64,000 nucleotides of DNA from Algoriphagus iocasae (GCF_014206875.1 NZ_JACIJO010000001.1:1116001-1180000), one strand, 5' to 3'. Shown: positions 19,120 through 28,399, numbered from the stretch's first letter. The notes: a model not told the origin generated them from the sequence alone. Numbers and translations are program-made.

Positions 19120-19701
19120 TTATTGGGTATTTTTCTTGTCTTCGCCACGCCACTTTTCATTTGTTCTAATATCGGAATATGACACATATTGTCCAGTATT
19201 TGGCGCCCAATCAAAGTAAACTGCCTTCCCTAGTTCAATGTCCTTAGTCTGGTCTGTTGTCAGGGACAATTTTTGTTCAAATAATTTCTCCGTTTTATTG
19301 TTAGGGGTTTCAGCATATACTTCAAGTCTATATTCTCCAGAAACGAAATTCCATTGTTCATTTTTCGGCAGTAAAAAATGATGATAAACTGATATACCTG
19401 TCTTACTTGCAAAAAGTCCGCTACCTCTGACAATCCCATTGTCACCGTAAGCCCAAACATTAAAATTTTGTATTGTCTCAGCCCGGTGAATTTTCACAAA
19501 CATATTTTGAATGTGTTGCCCTTGGTCAGCAGTCGCATAAAGTAATGTCCGAATAAATATTTTTGGTTCATCATTGCCATTTTGTCCAAGAAAACAGATG
19601 ATTGAAGGTCGTGTCATTTTTAAACTGCCTTTCCTAATTCTCGTCAACCAAAAAGTTAGTCCAGAAATGATAAGTGATATTATTGAAATTGTCAAAGCCA
19701 T
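19120..19701 (-). CDS. Unrecognised single-pass membrane protein
   Basis: About 193 residues if begun at the ATG at 19701; the frame also permits 19728. The N-terminus MALTISIISLIISGLTFWL is one membrane segment. The soluble rest is beta-rich, with GSGLFASKTGISVYHHFLLP and SGEYRLEVYAETPNN. I do not recognise the family, but short membrane-anchored proteins of this form recur as cargo. It sits convergently between the helicase and a second rteC, with lower GC than either, so it is probably a late insertion. No partner gene is adjacent. Confidence 0.6.
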   Translation of the reverse strand: MALTISIISLIISGLTFWLTRIRKGSLKMTRPSIICFLGQNGNDEPKIFIRTLLYATADQGQHIQNMFVKIHRAETIQNFNVWAYGDNGIVRGSGLFASKTGISVYHHFLLPKNEQWNFVSGEYRLEVYAETPNNKTEKLFEQKLSLTTDQTKDIELGKAVYFDWAPNTGQYVSYSDIRTNEKWRGEDKKNTQ

Positions 19702-19811
19702 GTTTTCTGTTGTCAATTGCCTGCACATCGGTTTCTGTTTTAAATGGCCCTATGCCCCAAATATACGCATTAATCCCCTGTGTACGGAGACCATCGTAGC
19801 CCTTCCAACAA

Positions 19812-20642
19812 TCACTTCTCATCCTGTTCATCCATCTTTTTAACAAGGCTTTCCCGCAGGGTGTCGATGAATTTGGTACGGTTGATTTTCCTGCCGCGCA
19901 GTTCCAGGTAGGTATGGTAAAAATCCCCTAGGTCAACATTGAACATCTTTTCAATTTTTTTTGTGATGACTTTTATATCAGCGTTTCCGTGGTCAAATAC
20001 ACCCTGAGCATGCATGGCATAGATGAGTTCGATTAAGGCCGTTTTGCTGCTCGTCCAGTTTAGGTTGGGATTTTTCGCCATTCGCTTGTCCAAGTAACGG
20101 GAATTATAAAGCTGGTCTTCGATATATACCTGTATCATATCATTGGCTATAATTTCGGCAACCTTATAGTCGTGGGAGGAGGAAAAGTTGTGATCTGACT
20201 GGATATAGTACGGTTCTAAACAGAGTTTGTAATCGTGTTTTCCCCTGACAAAGAGGATTTCATCCAGGTAGGTGTTATTGGTGCGATAATACTTGTAAAA
20301 CTCAAGATTCTCGTCAAAATACCGCTTGAGTTTGCGCAATTCCCTATTCAGGTACTTTTTAGTCGCTTTACAACCGTAAGGTTTCTTAGTCTCTATCCTG
20401 TAGATTGAGTTATAGAAAATCAGCTTTGAGACGATAATCGGTTTCCTGTGTTTGAAAAACTGAATTTCCTCGTTGGTGTCCTTAAACCCCTTTGTTAAAA
20501 CATGCTCTTTAACTGTAGCCAGGCATCGAACAATAAGCTCAATTCCAGCCTCGATGCGCTGTATTGAAAAATCAGGTTCGATCTCCAATTCTTTTATTCC
20601 TGATTCCAGTTCCAGCAACCTTTGATTGAAAAATTTCTCCAT
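19812..20642 (-). CDS. rteC: Second RteC-domain protein
   Basis: About 276 residues from the ATG at 20642. The frame continues to an ATG at 20729, but the extra 29 residues have no counterpart in the other copy. It aligns with the 6116 gene through EIQFFKHRKP, KLIFYNSIYRIETKKP, LEFYKYYRTNNTYLDEILF and NWTSSKTALIELIYAMHAQG. It lies just downstream of mobC on the same strand, so it may be the last gene of a mobA-mobB-mobC-rteC transcript. Two divergent RteC proteins in one element suggests either different jobs or capture from another element. Confidence 0.82.
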   Translation of the reverse strand: MEKFFNQRLLELESGIKELEIEPDFSIQRIEAGIELIVRCLATVKEHVLTKGFKDTNEEIQFFKHRKPIIVSKLIFYNSIYRIETKKPYGCKATKKYLNRELRKLKRYFDENLEFYKYYRTNNTYLDEILFVRGKHDYKLCLEPYYIQSDHNFSSSHDYKVAEIIANDMIQVYIEDQLYNSRYLDKRMAKNPNLNWTSSKTALIELIYAMHAQGVFDHGNADIKVITKKIEKMFNVDLGDFYHTYLELRGRKINRTKFIDTLRESLVKKMDEQDEK

Positions 20643-20747
20643 AACGTAATTATGTTTGATGATAAAATTATCTTGAAAGATATGTTTTTCCGGGTATATG
20701 AACCTTTTAATACCTTCTTGCCTTAGCATCAGCGTATTATTATAGAG

Positions 20748-22769
20748 CTACCCGTTATTTTTGTTTTCGCTCTCTTTCACAACAAGATGCTGCAAGCTTG
20801 GATCATTTTTGATTCGCTCCAGCTCGTTCCCGACAATACCCAAAATGTCCGATTTTATCTGGCGGTAATTGTTTTCAATCTGTTCTTTCATCTTATCCTC
20901 TCCCTGCTCATCAACGAAAGAAAGAATCTGAGGTATCTCCCGATACGCTTTGGTTTCGGCGGCAACCTTTTCATTGTCCACGACAATTTCAGCGTGAAAA
21001 ATCTTTTGCTCAATGCGTTCATCGTAATTATCCGATACTGATCCCACGAACATCCCCTGCGTAAGCGTTGAGATTTTGGAAGCAGGTATCAAGCTGTCCA
21101 TTTGAGTGGATATGGAGGTTGATTTGTCGTTTCGATTAATGGTCAGGCTCTGGCGTTTCTGCAATACCTTGCCAAAGCGTTCCGAAAGATTCTTGGCGGT
21201 TTCACCAACCACCTGACCACTGAATACATTACCAACGGTATTTTGTATCACTTTGCTTTCCTTATCGCCGTAGTCACGGGTTAGTTGCGAAAAATCCTGA
21301 AATCCCAAACATACAGCCACTTTATTACTTCTGGCAGTTGCGATTAAGTTATCCAACCCCCTGAAATAAATCGTGGGCAGCTCATCTATGATCACGGAGC
21401 TTTTCAATTGCCCTTTTTTGTTGATAAGCTTGACAATCCTTGAATTGTACAAGCCCAACGCTGCCGAGTAAATATTTTGCCGGTCGGGATTGTTTCCCAC
21501 ACATAGAATTTTTGGCGCTGCCGGATTATTGATGTCCAGCGAAAAATCGTCTCCGGTCATTACCCAATACAACTGCGGACTGATCATCCTTGACAAGGGG
21601 ATTTTTGCCGAAGCAATCTGCCCTTGTAACTGATCTTGTGCGCCACCTTGCCAGGCATCCATAAAGGGCGATAGATAATTTTCCAGTTCAGGATAGGAAG
21701 TCAAGATCGTGAAAACGTCTGCGTATTTTTTATTCAACAACTCGATAGCGTGTGGAAACGTACAGTATTTTCCATTATCATAAATTTTGAGAAACCAGAT
21801 GATCGCTGCAAGCAATATAATTGGGGATTCCACAAAGAAATCTCCCTGCTTTTGTATCCAGCTACGGTTCAGGTTTAGCATGATGGTATAAGCTGCCTCG
21901 TAAGCATCGGATATGTCCGTCATAAAGTCGGGGTTCAACGGATTACAACGATGGCTTCTCCGTGGGTCGTCAAAGTTGATGACGTAAAACTTCGGTTTTA
22001 CCTTGTACTTATCGCTGTGCTTCAATAAATGGTTGTAGGCAATGGTGGAAAGGTCGTCAAACTTAAAATCATAGATATACAGGGAGAAACCTTTCTCGAT
22101 CTGCTGCTTGATGTAGTTGTTTACGATGGCATACGATTTTCCTGATCCCGGGGTTCCGAGTACTATCGTAGCCCGAAAAGGATTGACAACATTGATCCAG
22201 CCGTTGTGCTGTTTCTTGCTGTACCAGAATTTGGTAGGCAGGTTAATGGAATACTCGTTTTCCATCAATCTGGTTTCCTGCATGAAACTTTCGTTTTCGC
22301 TGTTGAACACATCATCCATAAGGTTGTTGTTAAGCAGGCGGTGCATCCAAACACCCGCCATCAATAGGGCAATGTATCCGGCAGCAAGGGTGAGTATATA
22401 AAGGGAAGTCCCAGCGACTGGCGATAGCTTCAAGAGTGGCGTATTCAGGAAAAACAATACAAACCCAATTCCCAAAGCAACAAAGATCTTGCTCCAGGTT
22501 ATCTTCTCGTTCTTGACACCTTTGGTACCCAGACAGCTTAATGCCAGCAAAACCAATGCAAACAGTTTAGTATAAAGGGGATGTGAAAACAAGCCCGCCG
22601 TCCGGTTGAAATTTCCTAATATTTTGTTGATGATTTCCAGTATCCAACCACGCTCTGAAAAGAAACCGTAGCAAAACCAATAAAGGTGCATCAACACCAA
22701 AAGGATACTTACCGCACGCATAAAAGCCATGATTTTGGCCAGCCCCCGTAAATCGTCTTCTCCCTGCAT
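20748..22769 (-). CDS. mobC: Type IV coupling protein MobC (VirD4/TraG family)
   Basis: The ATPase that brings the relaxase-DNA complex to the mating channel. The 673 residues begin with an N-terminal YWF-type membrane domain, about four segments between residues 15 and 145 (HLYWFCYGF is visible). Walker A is GTPGSGKS at 205-212. Walker B is SVIIDELP (458-465), followed by the conserved ATARSNKVAVCLGFQDFSQL of TraD/VirD4 proteins. Length is normal. It lies 100 bases from the relaxase gene on the same strand, in the usual mobA-mobB-mobC order. Confidence 0.92.
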   Translation of the reverse strand: MQGEDDLRGLAKIMAFMRAVSILLVLMHLYWFCYGFFSERGWILEIINKILGNFNRTAGLFSHPLYTKLFALVLLALSCLGTKGVKNEKITWSKIFVALGIGFVLFFLNTPLLKLSPVAGTSLYILTLAAGYIALLMAGVWMHRLLNNNLMDDVFNSENESFMQETRLMENEYSINLPTKFWYSKKQHNGWINVVNPFRATIVLGTPGSGKSYAIVNNYIKQQIEKGFSLYIYDFKFDDLSTIAYNHLLKHSDKYKVKPKFYVINFDDPRRSHRCNPLNPDFMTDISDAYEAAYTIMLNLNRSWIQKQGDFFVESPIILLAAIIWFLKIYDNGKYCTFPHAIELLNKKYADVFTILTSYPELENYLSPFMDAWQGGAQDQLQGQIASAKIPLSRMISPQLYWVMTGDDFSLDINNPAAPKILCVGNNPDRQNIYSAALGLYNSRIVKLINKKGQLKSSVIIDELPTIYFRGLDNLIATARSNKVAVCLGFQDFSQLTRDYGDKESKVIQNTVGNVFSGQVVGETAKNLSERFGKVLQKRQSLTINRNDKSTSISTQMDSLIPASKISTLTQGMFVGSVSDNYDERIEQKIFHAEIVVDNEKVAAETKAYREIPQILSFVDEQGEDKMKEQIENNYRQIKSDILGIVGNELERIKNDPSLQHLVVKESENKNNG

Positions 22770-22869
22770 TTTTTGTAATTAAATGTCCAAACGGAAATTT
22801 AAGGGAGAAGAAGACCGGCGATACGAATGTGGCAGTCAGTGGCGGAGCGTGGCAATGTTTGTCCAGATG

Positions 22870-24159
22870 CTATTGATGACCTCTTCGGCGTTTTTTTCTT
22901 TTCTTCATCCTATTAGCAAAAGCCTGTTCCTCATAATCTTCGCCTTGCGCTTCTGGCAGCAATCCACCCAATGCTTCGATTAGGCCACTTTCAGGCTTTT
23001 CAGAAGTATTCAAGAAGTTGAACAAGTGGTGCGGTTCTTCGGCAGGAAGAACAGCATCATTTGATGTGGATAGTTTGGATGGTGCCAGGGCAGGCTCTTT
23101 TATATCCGGTTTGATATTGTGGTTCCAGTAACCATTAAAGGTGTTGGCAGAAAATTCCTTTCCTAATCGTGAGCCGTTCCAGACCGTCTTGGAATTGTGG
23201 TCAATGAACGTCATTCCATAAATACGCCCGGTATCATTTCTCCGTGCCACTACGTTAATGCCCTGTTCAGCTAACTGCTTTTTAAAAGCCTGCTCATCGC
23301 TTGTGTTTTTCAGGGCAATGGTAACGGCTGCTTTTAAGGTCTGCTTGCTTGGGTCGTTTTTTAATGCCGTTTTACATTTTGCAAAATGCAATTCCAAAGC
23401 CGGAATCCCAGCATTCTTCCCGAAAAGCGAAGCCTTGAACGGATGTCCGGATTTTTCACCTTTTTCATTTAAGGGAATGTACAATAAACCTTGTTGGGGC
23501 TTTCCCTGTAATTCGCCCTCCACTTTTTCAGTAGTTATATTGAATAGGGAAAGCAAAGCATTGTATTCTCCCAAAGTCTGGAACTGGTAATAGCTGGGCA
23601 AGTGGCGAACAACCGAAGCGATTTGACTTTTTATATCACCTGCTCGGTAGTCCACCGGACGGAAAATCTTTTCGTTCAGCCGTCGTTCCTTATCGGTTGC
23701 AGGTATCAGACCGTACTTGCTTTCCAATTCGCGGCATACCTTCATCGACCGCACTTTCTCAAACTTGTCAGAAATCTTTTTGCCCTGCTCGTCCACGCAG
23801 ACCGATACGATATGGATATGGCTTCGGTCAATATCGGTATGCTTGAATACGACAAAAGGCTGTTCACCGTAACCCATTCCCCGCATATATTCTTCCGCCA
23901 TCTTCCGGAACTTCTCGTCGCTTACCTTGTCTTTCGGGTCCGGATTAAGGGAAATATGCAGAGTATGTTTTTCGGTATTGCGGTTGGCAATCAGATAAGG
24001 AGCAAAAGATTGGGCTAATTGTGGCACGGAATAATGCCCGCTTGCGTTTTCAATCATCTTATTGGCAAACAAAATCTTACCGTTTTCCTGCTCCACTTTA
24101 AGCTGATTGTACGCCAATGCCCCATATAAATTTGCGCTTCTACCGATCTTCGCAATCAT
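22870..24159 (-). CDS. mobB: Relaxase MobB (MobP-type mobilisation nuclease)
   Basis: It nicks oriT and pilots the DNA strand. The N-terminal relaxase domain has the likely catalytic Tyr region (SANLYGALAYNQLK, residues 8-21). The metal-binding three-histidine motif is FKHTDIDRSHIHIVSV, with His107, His114 and His116. The C-terminal third is basic (KKRKKRRRG end). At 429 residues it is of normal size. It starts 2 bases after the mobA stop codon, so the two are coupled. Confidence 0.92.
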   Translation of the reverse strand: MIAKIGRSANLYGALAYNQLKVEQENGKILFANKMIENASGHYSVPQLAQSFAPYLIANRNTEKHTLHISLNPDPKDKVSDEKFRKMAEEYMRGMGYGEQPFVVFKHTDIDRSHIHIVSVCVDEQGKKISDKFEKVRSMKVCRELESKYGLIPATDKERRLNEKIFRPVDYRAGDIKSQIASVVRHLPSYYQFQTLGEYNALLSLFNITTEKVEGELQGKPQQGLLYIPLNEKGEKSGHPFKASLFGKNAGIPALELHFAKCKTALKNDPSKQTLKAAVTIALKNTSDEQAFKKQLAEQGINVVARRNDTGRIYGMTFIDHNSKTVWNGSRLGKEFSANTFNGYWNHNIKPDIKEPALAPSKLSTSNDAVLPAEEPHHLFNFLNTSEKPESGLIEALGGLLPEAQGEDYEEQAFANRMKKRKKRRRGHQ

Positions 24160-24161
24160 TT

Positions 24162-24599
24162 TTACCGCTGTTTTTTCAGATATTTTGCATCAAACTCCGC
24201 GCTTATCTGAATGATTTTTTGACAAAGCACCGCCATTTCAGCCGTCTGTTTTTCCAGTTTATACAGATATGCTGCTGCTTTTTTCTCGGAAAAATGACGG
24301 TACAGCAGTTTCACCACCTGATTATAATTCACGCCAACGGAGCGGAATTGACTATGAAAGGAAGTCAAACGCATATAAAAATCCACCGTTCCTTTGTCAA
24401 TTTGAATGGTCTTTACCGTGTTGTTGAAGATACAGGACATTATAAAATGTGCCTTTACCTGCATACTCGATTTGTCAAAAAGAGCAAGAAATCGAGCGTG
24501 TCGTTCTTGATTAAAGGAAATGGTGTACCGAATCTTCGCCGGATCCTTTTTTGGCCGGCGTCCGGTCTTTTTCACTTGTTTTTTGTTGTTCTCATTCAT
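24162..24599 (-). CDS. mobA: Relaxosome accessory protein MobA
   Basis: A 145-residue basic protein with an N-terminal KKTGRRPKKDPAKIRYTISF ribbon-helix-helix-like start. The MobC-family C-terminal segment is FRSVGVNYNQVVKLLYRHF, which helps the relaxase open oriT. It is the first gene of the mob operon and lies next to the long inverted repeat proposed as oriT. Confidence 0.85.
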   Translation of the reverse strand: MNENNKKQVKKTGRRPKKDPAKIRYTISFNQERHARFLALFDKSSMQVKAHFIMSCIFNNTVKTIQIDKGTVDFYMRLTSFHSQFRSVGVNYNQVVKLLYRHFSEKKAAAYLYKLEKQTAEMAVLCQKIIQISAEFDAKYLKKQR

Positions 24600-24663
24600 C
24601 GCTAATCCATTTTAATTACCACAGAAAACCCTGACTTCGGAAGGTGTTTTTAGCTCCCTGCAA

Positions 24664-24720
24664 GGGCAAGTTGTTTTGAGCATCGGAAATCGTTTGGAGA
24701 TGCTCAAAACACAACTTGCC
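24664..24720. other. Long inverted repeat upstream of mobA, candidate oriT
   Basis: The left arm GGCAAGTTGTTTTGAGCATC pairs with the right arm through 20 positions, with a 2-base bulge in the right arm and a 14-base loop. In CTnDOT-class elements oriT lies just upstream of mobA, as here. A C7 tract at about 24804-24810 lies on the far side. The nick site cannot be read. A mob promoter operator is an alternative. Confidence 0.5.
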
Positions 24721-24900
24721 GTGTTCCGGTGAACACAAGAATCCGCCCTCCGGGACGGATTAGATATAGCAGGGAAAAACGGCTTTAGGCCGTTCCTGTT
24801 ACCCCCCCATTTTGTCAAAAGTCCTTTGCATAAATCTGCTATTAAAAATCCTTCTACAAAGTAAAGTCCTATCCATTAGAGCACTGCACTGTTGCGCAGT

Positions 24901-24970
24901 GCCAAACACTGCCCCTCAACGCCAAACAGTGCCACAGCTACGCCATCGAATAATATTGATGGGTTCTTTG
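24901..24970 (+). promoter_or_regulatory. Phased GCCAN array B and promoter, upstream of the traA operon
   Basis: Boxes start at 24901 (GCCAA), 24911 (GCCCC), 24921 (GCCAA) and 24931 (GCCAC), exactly 10 bp apart. GTTCTTTG at 24963-24970 is a poor -7 box, but its TTTG begins 36 bp after the last box as in the other arrays. A short palindrome, GCACTG-N5-CAGTGC (24886-24902), abuts the first box. The traA start is about 360 bases downstream, implying a long leader. Confidence 0.65.
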
Positions 24971-25335
24971 TCCTTGAATGTTGGCAGGAAGACAGACCGT
25001 CCGTGCTTCAGGACCAACAGACGGCGTGCATTCAAGATGGCTGGTTATCCAGCCTGCTTGATTTCCGGAATACAAGAAAGCAAGATTGCAGGAAAGCTTG
25101 CTATCCATATATCCTGCCCACCTGATGAAATGCTTGAAGGACGGAATGAAAGCAAGACGTCAATCCTGCCTGATGAGCTACCGGAATGAATGCCGTGCTG
25201 CCGCACTGCAAGGAAGCAGGTATGATCGCAGGCAAGGCTGATAGCTATCCTGATAGAAAGCGGGAAATCAGAACGGCTTGCCGGAACGCCTGCAAGCCTG
25301 CAAACAGTAATTTGAAAACTTTAAATTTTTAAAAT
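24971..25335 (+). other. Leader region before traA with repeated short words; possible 50-codon ORF
   Basis: This 365-base stretch has unusual composition. Words such as GCAAG, TGCCG, CTTGC and GGAA recur many times (for example AAGCAAGATTGCAGGAAAGC), as in a decayed repeat tract. An ORF from the ATG at 25037 to 25189 (50 codons, starting MAGYPACLISGIQ) is open but matches nothing I know. The stretch lies between the array B promoter and traA, so it is probably transcribed as leader. Confidence 0.4.
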
Positions 25336-26103
25336 ATGGACACAAAAAAGAGAACTCTGTTTATCGCCTTTTCTTCTCAAAAAGGAGGGGTTGGCAAAAG
25401 CACATTTACGACGCTTGCAGCGAGTACCCTGCACTATCGCTTAGGTTACAATGTAGCCGTATTTGATGCAGATTTTCCGCAGCACAGCCTGATGAAAATG
25501 AAGAAAAGGGATTTGGCCATGGTCATGGAAAACGAGGCTTTGAAAAAGCTGGCATACAAACAATTTACGACCATCAATAAAAAGGCCTATCCCATTATGC
25601 AGCACAGAGCTGACAGTGTGTTGGAAGCGGCTCAGGAGTTTGCAAATACTTCGTCTGTTCCTCTTGATGTGATTTTCTTTGACCTGCCCGGAACGGTCAA
25701 CACGCCCGGAATCCTGAAGGCATTGGCTGGAATGCACCACATTTTCACCCCCATTACGGCAGACCGTGTGGTAATGGAAAGTACGCTCATCTTCACTCAG
25801 CTTTTGCAGGACGTGATTATGAAAAAGGGAGAAACTTCCATCGAAACCATTAACCTCTTCTGGAATCAGGTTGATGGCAGGGAAAGGACGCCGCTATACG
25901 CCGTATATCACAATCTCATCCATCAATTAGGGTTGAGTCTGATGCAGAGCCAAGTCAAGAACAGTACACGCTTTCGTAAAGAAAGCGAAGTGAACAGCAA
26001 GACCGTTTTCCGCTCTACCGTAATGCCTCCCGATGAACGCTTGATGAAAGCCTGCCAGTTAGACCTGTTCATCAGCGAATTTTTGAAAATCATTCAATTA
26101 TAG
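25336..26103 (+). CDS. traA: Conjugal transfer ATPase TraA (ParA/MinD family)
   Basis: A 255-residue ParA-type P-loop ATPase. The deviant Walker A KGGVGKST is at residues 16-23. The switch region FDADFPQHS is at 43-51, and the Walker B-like VIFFDLPGTVNTPG near 115-128. This is the first gene of the tra operon in CTnDOT-class elements; its exact job in transfer is not settled. No ParB partner is adjacent, but the DUF3408 gene follows after 4 bases, the normal order. Confidence 0.9.
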   Translation: MDTKKRTLFIAFSSQKGGVGKSTFTTLAASTLHYRLGYNVAVFDADFPQHSLMKMKKRDLAMVMENEALKKLAYKQFTTINKKAYPIMQHRADSVLEAAQEFANTSSVPLDVIFFDLPGTVNTPGILKALAGMHHIFTPITADRVVMESTLIFTQLLQDVIMKKGETSIETINLFWNQVDGRERTPLYAVYHNLIHQLGLSLMQSQVKNSTRFRKESEVNSKTVFRSTVMPPDERLMKACQLDLFISEFLKIIQL

Positions 26104-26107
26104 CCTT

Positions 26108-26557
26108 ATGGAGAACGATCATAAAAGAAAAGCCACGCCGGATATTAATGAGGAACTGATGATGAACCTGATGGTCGATGGCGTCAAAAAAGAAGGGATA
26201 CGGCTTCCTCCTGAACCACCCGAAGTTCGGGAAAAGGAAGTGGCAAAAGAAGGCGTAAAACGGGAAGAATCACCACGGAACAAAGCTGTTCAAAGAGAAA
26301 AGAGCCGGGCGAGGAAAAATCTTGACGGAAGTTACGGCGACCATTTTTTGAAAAGCCACGCCATGACAAAGCGCGGTGATAAAAGCATTTATATCCGGCA
26401 AGAATACCACGAACGATTATCCCGTATTGTCCGGGTTATTGGAAAAGATGAAATACCCCTGTATGCCTATCTTGACAACATTCTGGAGCATCATTTTGAA
26501 ATGTTTGAGAAAGCGATTACGGATGATTTCAATGAAAATTTTAAACCCATTTTTTAA
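26108..26557 (+). CDS. traB: Conjugal transfer protein TraB (DUF3408)
   Basis: A 149-residue protein. The N-terminal 85 residues are charged and disordered. The C-terminal DUF3408 domain begins near HAMTKRGDKSIYIRQEYHER and continues through YAYLDNILEHHFE, a ribbon-helix-helix-like fold typical of ParB-like partners. It lies directly behind traA with a 4-base gap. Confidence 0.82.
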   Translation: MENDHKRKATPDINEELMMNLMVDGVKKEGIRLPPEPPEVREKEVAKEGVKREESPRNKAVQREKSRARKNLDGSYGDHFLKSHAMTKRGDKSIYIRQEYHERLSRIVRVIGKDEIPLYAYLDNILEHHFEMFEKAITDDFNENFKPIF

Positions 26558-26568
26558 AGCATTTGATA

Positions 26569-27204
26569 ATGGAAATAGTAATGGTGATTTGCCTGCTGAT
26601 AGTCATTGCCCTGCTTTTGCAGGACAAGATTGTCATCAATAAAAGATCAGACCAAAAACCCACGCAGGAAAAAGTGAATCCACACCTGCCTGATATTATG
26701 GGGCAACCCAAGCCTGTAAAACGACTTTCGGTGCCAAAGACTGCCAGGGAACGCCAAATTGAGGAACCGGAAGCGAATCCTGATAACTTAGACATCGAAT
26801 ACGACGAGAATGAGCAAGTCGCTATTCAAGTTCCGCAGGAAGAACTGGATGAAGTATTCAGCAATACGCCTGATTTTGAAGAAGAGGAAGAAGAATGGAA
26901 CAGGTATGGAAATTCCGGAGGCGATAACGGTCTTGCCCAGGGGGTTACCTTCGAGGAACTAAGCACCGTGGGGATGCTGCTGCAAAAAGACATATTGGAG
27001 CCATCCCAGAAGGAAACAGCAGTAGCCATAGTTCAGAAAATACAGGGGACCGAATTATTCAGCCTACTGGAAAATTCTATGGAAAGTGCTTCCCAAAAAA
27101 TAGCCATGCTGTTGGATAAAAGCCTTTCTGCTGAAACGGAAGCCGGTTCTTCCACTTTGCGGACAACTCATCTGGATGATTTTGATATCGGGAAGTTTGT
27201 GTAA
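26569..27204 (+). CDS. TraD-like membrane-anchored transfer protein
   Basis: A 211-residue protein from the ATG at 26569 (an in-frame TTG lies 6 bases upstream). MEIVMVICLLIVIALLLQDK is one N-terminal membrane segment. A long acidic linker (EEEEEEW near residue 105) and a helical C-terminus (FEELSTVGMLLQ, FSLLENSMESASQKIAMLLDK) follow. It matches the position and architecture of the conserved hypothetical after traB in CTn tra operons. The separate traC is not evident. Directly after it the backbone is broken by 36 kb of cargo, and traE resumes at 63114. Confidence 0.7.
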   Translation: MEIVMVICLLIVIALLLQDKIVINKRSDQKPTQEKVNPHLPDIMGQPKPVKRLSVPKTARERQIEEPEANPDNLDIEYDENEQVAIQVPQEELDEVFSNTPDFEEEEEEWNRYGNSGGDNGLAQGVTFEELSTVGMLLQKDILEPSQKETAVAIVQKIQGTELFSLLENSMESASQKIAMLLDKSLSAETEAGSSTLRTTHLDDFDIGKFV

Positions 27205-27400
27205 GCAAGCTCCCTTTTTCACGCGAATAAATAATAGTTAATTTTTTTGTTTTTCAATCATTTATAAAAATCAGTTAAGAACATCTTTTAGGTAAAATTT
27301 TCATGCACATGCTCTTGGTGATACTCTTTTGTGCTTAACTGATAAGGTCAGTTTCATTTTCGTGGTTTTCCCAATAGTAAAATTCGACCTTTGTTAAAAC

Positions 27401-27720
27401 TTATGCTACTTGAAAAGCTTCCTCCCCAAGTTGTGCTAATTGCTTTTTGTAATAAGCAACCAGCTTATCTCTCTTAAAATTGTCGAGGTGGTCTGCTCCC
27501 AGTTCTTTGTAATCTACCTTGTCCTTGAGTATGTGGTAGGAGGCAATCAGGATTTTATGTCCTAAAGCAATAATGGTTTTCTTTTGCCCCGTCTGCCCAC
27601 CAAAATTTTGTATTTTGTTTCAAAATAGATGTTTTTTGTCCTGGATGCTGCCCAGCCCAGCTCCACCAGTGTGGAACGTAGGTATTTGTTGCCATAGGTT
27701 GGAACCTTCAAGGGTTGGAC
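27401..27720 (-). pseudogene. C-terminal remnant of an IS110/IS116/IS902-family transposase
   Basis: The minus strand encodes KVPTYGNKYLRSTLVELGWA, RTKNIYFETKYKILVGRRGK, then in another frame IIALGHKILIASYHILKD and the ending KKQLAQLGEEAFQVA plus stop. This is the classic end of the IS110-family C-terminal domain. One frameshift lies at the A-rich stretch near 27570-27580, and everything N-terminal is missing. It abuts the truncated DUF3987 gene, so an insertion followed by deletion explains the junction at about 27720. The stretch 27205-27400 shows no gene. Confidence 0.8.
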
Positions 27721-27723
27721 TAC

Positions 27724-28206
27724 ATGGCAACAATCAGAAGATTAGGATTGATAGCTTACCGAATCTGCATGATATTTTCCGCTTTGCGGATCATGGAAGT
27801 GCGCCACATTATACACGATAAAAATATTGGCGCATTCGACAGTGCCACTGGAGAAATATTATCCAATAGCTGTCAAACAGGCGACACTTCCCATAAACTG
27901 ATTTGTGAGGAAAGGGATTTTCAAGCTTCGCTTTCAATGGTCAAAGTACTGGTTAAGCATTCAAGCAAAGTATTTGGAGAACTTCCACAAGAAGAGCCTA
28001 AGCCAACTCGCATGAATAAGAAGGAGAAGTTTCTGTATGCCTTACCACAAACCTTCAACCGTCAGAAGTACCTCGAAGTAGCAAAAGTAATGAGCATTCC
28101 GGCAAAGACAGCCGAAGGCTACATTGCCAACTTTGTGAAATCAGGTCTTATCCATCGTGAGGCACACGACCAGTACATAAACACCTCACTTGAGGAATCG
28201 AATTAA
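27724..28206 (+). pseudogene. 5'-truncated DUF3987 (primase-associated) protein
   Basis: Only the C-terminal ~160 residues survive. ATIRRLGLIAYRICMIFSAL, then ICEERDFQASLSMVKVLVKH and the winged-helix-like end QTFNRQKYLEVAKVMSIPAK followed by AEGYIANFVKSGLIHRE match the end of DUF3987 proteins, usually found behind primases on mobile elements. The family is 450 residues or more, so about two thirds is lost at the IS110 remnant. A perfect hairpin terminator follows the stop. Confidence 0.72.
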
Positions 28207-28245
28207 AAAATGTTAATTTGCAATACCCTTGCACATTAACATTTT
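28207..28245 (+). terminator. Terminator after the DUF3987 remnant
   Basis: AAAATGTTAAT and ATTAACATTTT form an 11-bp perfect stem around a 17-base loop, starting at the stop codon and ending in four Ts. The following 150 bases to 28399 hold no gene. Confidence 0.65.
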
Positions 28246-28399
28246 GCGTGTGTCTACGGGTATATGAACTCCATCTTATCCATATCGTTCAGTTTTCTGT
28301 TCCTGATGCAATTGCAATCCAAACTACCAGTAGGTCAAAAGACAGTTAATTTCCGCTGACATTTAACAGACAAATCGGCATGATGAGGGGCTGAGGTTA

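Noticed and set aside
24886..24940. Regularly spaced GCCAA repeats as a CRISPR array
   Set aside because: The unit is 10 bp with no 25-40-bp repeat/spacer pattern and no cas genes nearby; it is better explained as helically phased protein-binding boxes.
24812..25189. 125-codon ORF upstream of traA
   Set aside because: Its first half crosses the GCCAN boxes and promoter and is not gene-like; only the last 50 codons were kept as a possible ORF within the leader.
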